From Flagellimonas oceanensis (GTDB lineage Bacteria; Bacteroidota; Bacteroidia; Flavobacteriales; Flavobacteriaceae), in contig NZ_RZNA01000040.1 in the NCBI RefSeq assembly GCF_003992595.1, forward strand, positions 248,001 through 312,000: a stretch of DNA of 64,000 bases, written 5' to 3'. Every line of letters begins with the position of its first letter. Within the stretch, counting starts at the first letter, position 1. Below are positions 62,736 through 64,000 of this stretch, piece after piece. Under the pieces are notes generated by a model that saw only the letters and a program-made list of their open reading frames with translations, searched no databases and was not told where the DNA came from. The position numbers and the translations under genes are program-made.

Positions 62736-64000
62736 TTAGATTATACTGTTGATGGCCAAGACGCCCAAAAGCCCCATGACGCCTACCAAGGTCTCCATAA
62801 CAGTCCAAGTGGACAAGGTTTCCTTGACCGAAAGATTGAAATATTCCTTGAACATCCAAAAACCGGTATCGTTGACATGGGAAAGCATTAAACTTCCCGA
62901 GCCAATGGCCAAAACCATTAATTCTGGACTTGTTCCCGTCCCCGAGGCCAGTGGGAGCACAATACCAGCTGCGGTAAGTCCGGCCACGGTTGCCGACCCC
63001 ACACTAACCCGTATGGCAGTTGCAATGAGCCAGGCCAACACCAAAGGTGAGATACTGGAATCCTTTAAACTATCTGCAATGTAATCGCTTACTTGACTGT
63101 CAATCAGCACTTCCTTTAATGCTCCGGCCCCAGCGATGATCAAAAGAATCATGGTGATACTGGAAACGGAAGCGGACAACGAATTCATAATGGTGCTCAT
63201 TTCCTTGCCTTTGGCCAATCCCAAGGAGTAAATAGCAATTAGGACTGAAATCAACAGGGCGATCACAGGATTGCCGATAAAGGTCAAAATATTTCTGAGT
63301 AATCCTTCTTCCAAAAATTGTTCCGCTACAATACCAATCCCAATAAAGATAATCGGGGAGAGCGCTGTTAAAATACTTACTGCAGTCGATGGCAGTTCCT
63401 CTTCAGGTATGGGTTCGGCATTGTAAAATTCTTTTAGAGGCTTGGCCTCAATCTTTTTTATGGTTCGGGCAAATAACGGTCCCGCAACAATAATGGCGGG
63501 TACGGCCACGATGAGTCCGTATATCAAAGTTTTTCCAATGTCCGCATTGAACATAGCCGCTATAGCTGTTGGCGCGGGATGGGGCGGAAGGTACCCGTGG
63601 GTTACCGATAAGGAGGTAAGCATGGGCAATCCTACGTAAAGCAAGGGCAGTCCTGTTGAAAAAGCGACCGTAAACACTAAAGGAATCAAAATAACAAAGC
63701 CCACGGAGTAGAACATTGGGATACCTACGATAAATCCTGTGATTACCATGGCCCATTGTACGTGCTTTACACCAAATTTAGCGACCAATTGTGTTGTGAT
63801 TTGTTGGGCGGCACCGCTATCGGCCACCAATTTTCCCAACATGGCCCCAAGTCCAAGTATAAGGACCAGAAAGCCTAATGTATTGCCAATTCCCCGTTGT
63901 ATGGATTGCACTAAATTACCCAATTCCATCCCTTGGAAGATACCAACGAAGAGGCATACGATAATGAATGAGAGAAAGGCGTTGAGTTTAAATTTTGCGA
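62736..64000 (-). CDS. GntP family permease (5' end outside window)
   Basis: The frame is open from base 64000 to the TAA side at 62736, at least 421 codons, so the protein continues past the edge and the ATG at 63929 is internal. GntP motifs are present: 'GLGAMLGKLVADSGAAQQI', 'YLPPHPAPTAIAAMFNADIGKTL', 'RVSVGSATVAGLTAAGIV' and 'LMLSHVNDTGFWMFKEYFNLS'. It precedes RidA by 11 bp and the M19 dipeptidase, so it may carry a D- or hydroxy-amino acid or acid rather than gluconate; DsdX, a D-serine carrier, belongs to this family. The upstream gene that would settle it lies beyond the edge. Confidence 0.92.
   Translation of the reverse strand, partial: AKFKLNAFLSFIIVCLFVGIFQGMELGNLVQSIQRGIGNTLGFLVLILGLGAMLGKLVADSGAAQQITTQLVAKFGVKHVQWAMVITGFIVGIPMFYSVGFVILIPLVFTVAFSTGLPLLYVGLPMLTSLSVTHGYLPPHPAPTAIAAMFNADIGKTLIYGLIVAVPAIIVAGPLFARTIKKIEAKPLKEFYNAEPIPEEELPSTAVSILTALSPIIFIGIGIVAEQFLEEGLLRNILTFIGNPVIALLISVLIAIYSLGLAKGKEMSTIMNSLSASVSSITMILLIIAGAGALKEVLIDSQVSDYIADSLKDSSISPLVLAWLIATAIRVSVGSATVAGLTAAGIVLPLASGTGTSPELMVLAIGSGSLMLSHVNDTGFWMFKEYFNLSVKETLSTWTVMETLVGVMGLLGVLAINSII

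Overview
The window is a chromosomal segment from a member of the Bacteroidota, almost certainly a marine-type Flavobacteriaceae (an Allomuricauda/Flagellimonas-like relative is my inference, not a proof). The pointers are Bacteroidota-specific families (PorP/SprF of the type IX secretion system, a TonB receptor paired with a DUF4249 lipoprotein, DUF4294, DUF4835, a DUF6913-like protein, the Bacteroidota form of RNA polymerase omega), the near absence of Shine-Dalgarno sites, and at least 17 exact matches to the Bacteroidota sigma-A -7 box TAnnTTTG just upstream of genes. No integrase, transposase, phage gene, CRISPR array, rRNA or tRNA was seen. The region is mostly vertically inherited housekeeping DNA.

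Layout. 0-6.2 kb: end of the rpsR-rplI ribosomal operon, a DUF4168 exported protein, hisS, a Nudix hydrolase, an M42 aminopeptidase and two small conserved Bacteroidota genes. 6.2-13.2 kb: a GntP permease, a TonB receptor/DUF4249 uptake pair and a monomeric isocitrate dehydrogenase. 13.2-13.8 kb: a gene-poor gap with a candidate small or decayed gene that has its own terminator. 13.8-18.9 kb: rplS, trmD, a coiled-coil membrane protein, a long-form GAPDH and a HtrA protease, all on the minus strand. 19.0-22.1 kb: dapF, a GNAT enzyme, mltG and a lysozyme-fold protein (cell wall). 22.2-24.8 kb: dnaA with a tyrosine phosphatase and an RsmI-like methylase. 25-28.6 kb: a thioesterase and the ribD/HAD/EamA/YigZ operon. 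28.7-32.4 kb: GNAT, prmC, ligA and a small partner gene. 32.4-34.6 kb: a frameshifted BspA-type surface lipoprotein in the most accessory-looking part of the window. 34.6-36.3 kb: a 5'-nucleotidase split over two genes. 36.3-46.4 kb: a long plus-strand run with dapA, bamD, rpoZ, coaBC, DUF4835, recN, fabI, a glycosyltransferase, a YbbR protein and coaE. 46.5-48.8 kb: a two-component system. 48.9-56.3 kb: a minus-strand run (gluconokinase, miaA, K+ channel, exonuclease-GIY-YIG fusion, YggS, DUF1015, 3-hydroxyacyl-CoA dehydrogenase, Gfo/Idh oxidoreductase). 56.5-61 kb: pcm, smpB, two lipoproteins, a PorP/SprF protein with a SPOR-like tail, and a TetR regulator. 61.2-64 kb: dipeptidase, RidA and a second GntP permease that runs off the end.

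Connections. dapA and dapF serve lysine/diaminopimelate synthesis, feeding the wall that MltG and the lysozyme-fold protein cut. coaBC and coaE are the middle and last parts of CoA synthesis. The GntP/RidA/M19 cluster looks like amino-acid or D-amino-acid salvage rather than gluconate use, while the real gluconokinase sits with miaA.

I found no convincing new multi-gene system. The best leads are smaller: a mobile palindromic repeat family that has entered prmC in frame, a single-base frameshift in the BspA gene, three direct repeats at an exact 21-bp pitch upstream of it, a possible hidden small gene at 13.4-13.6 kb, and -7 promoter boxes lying only 4-6 nt from start codons.
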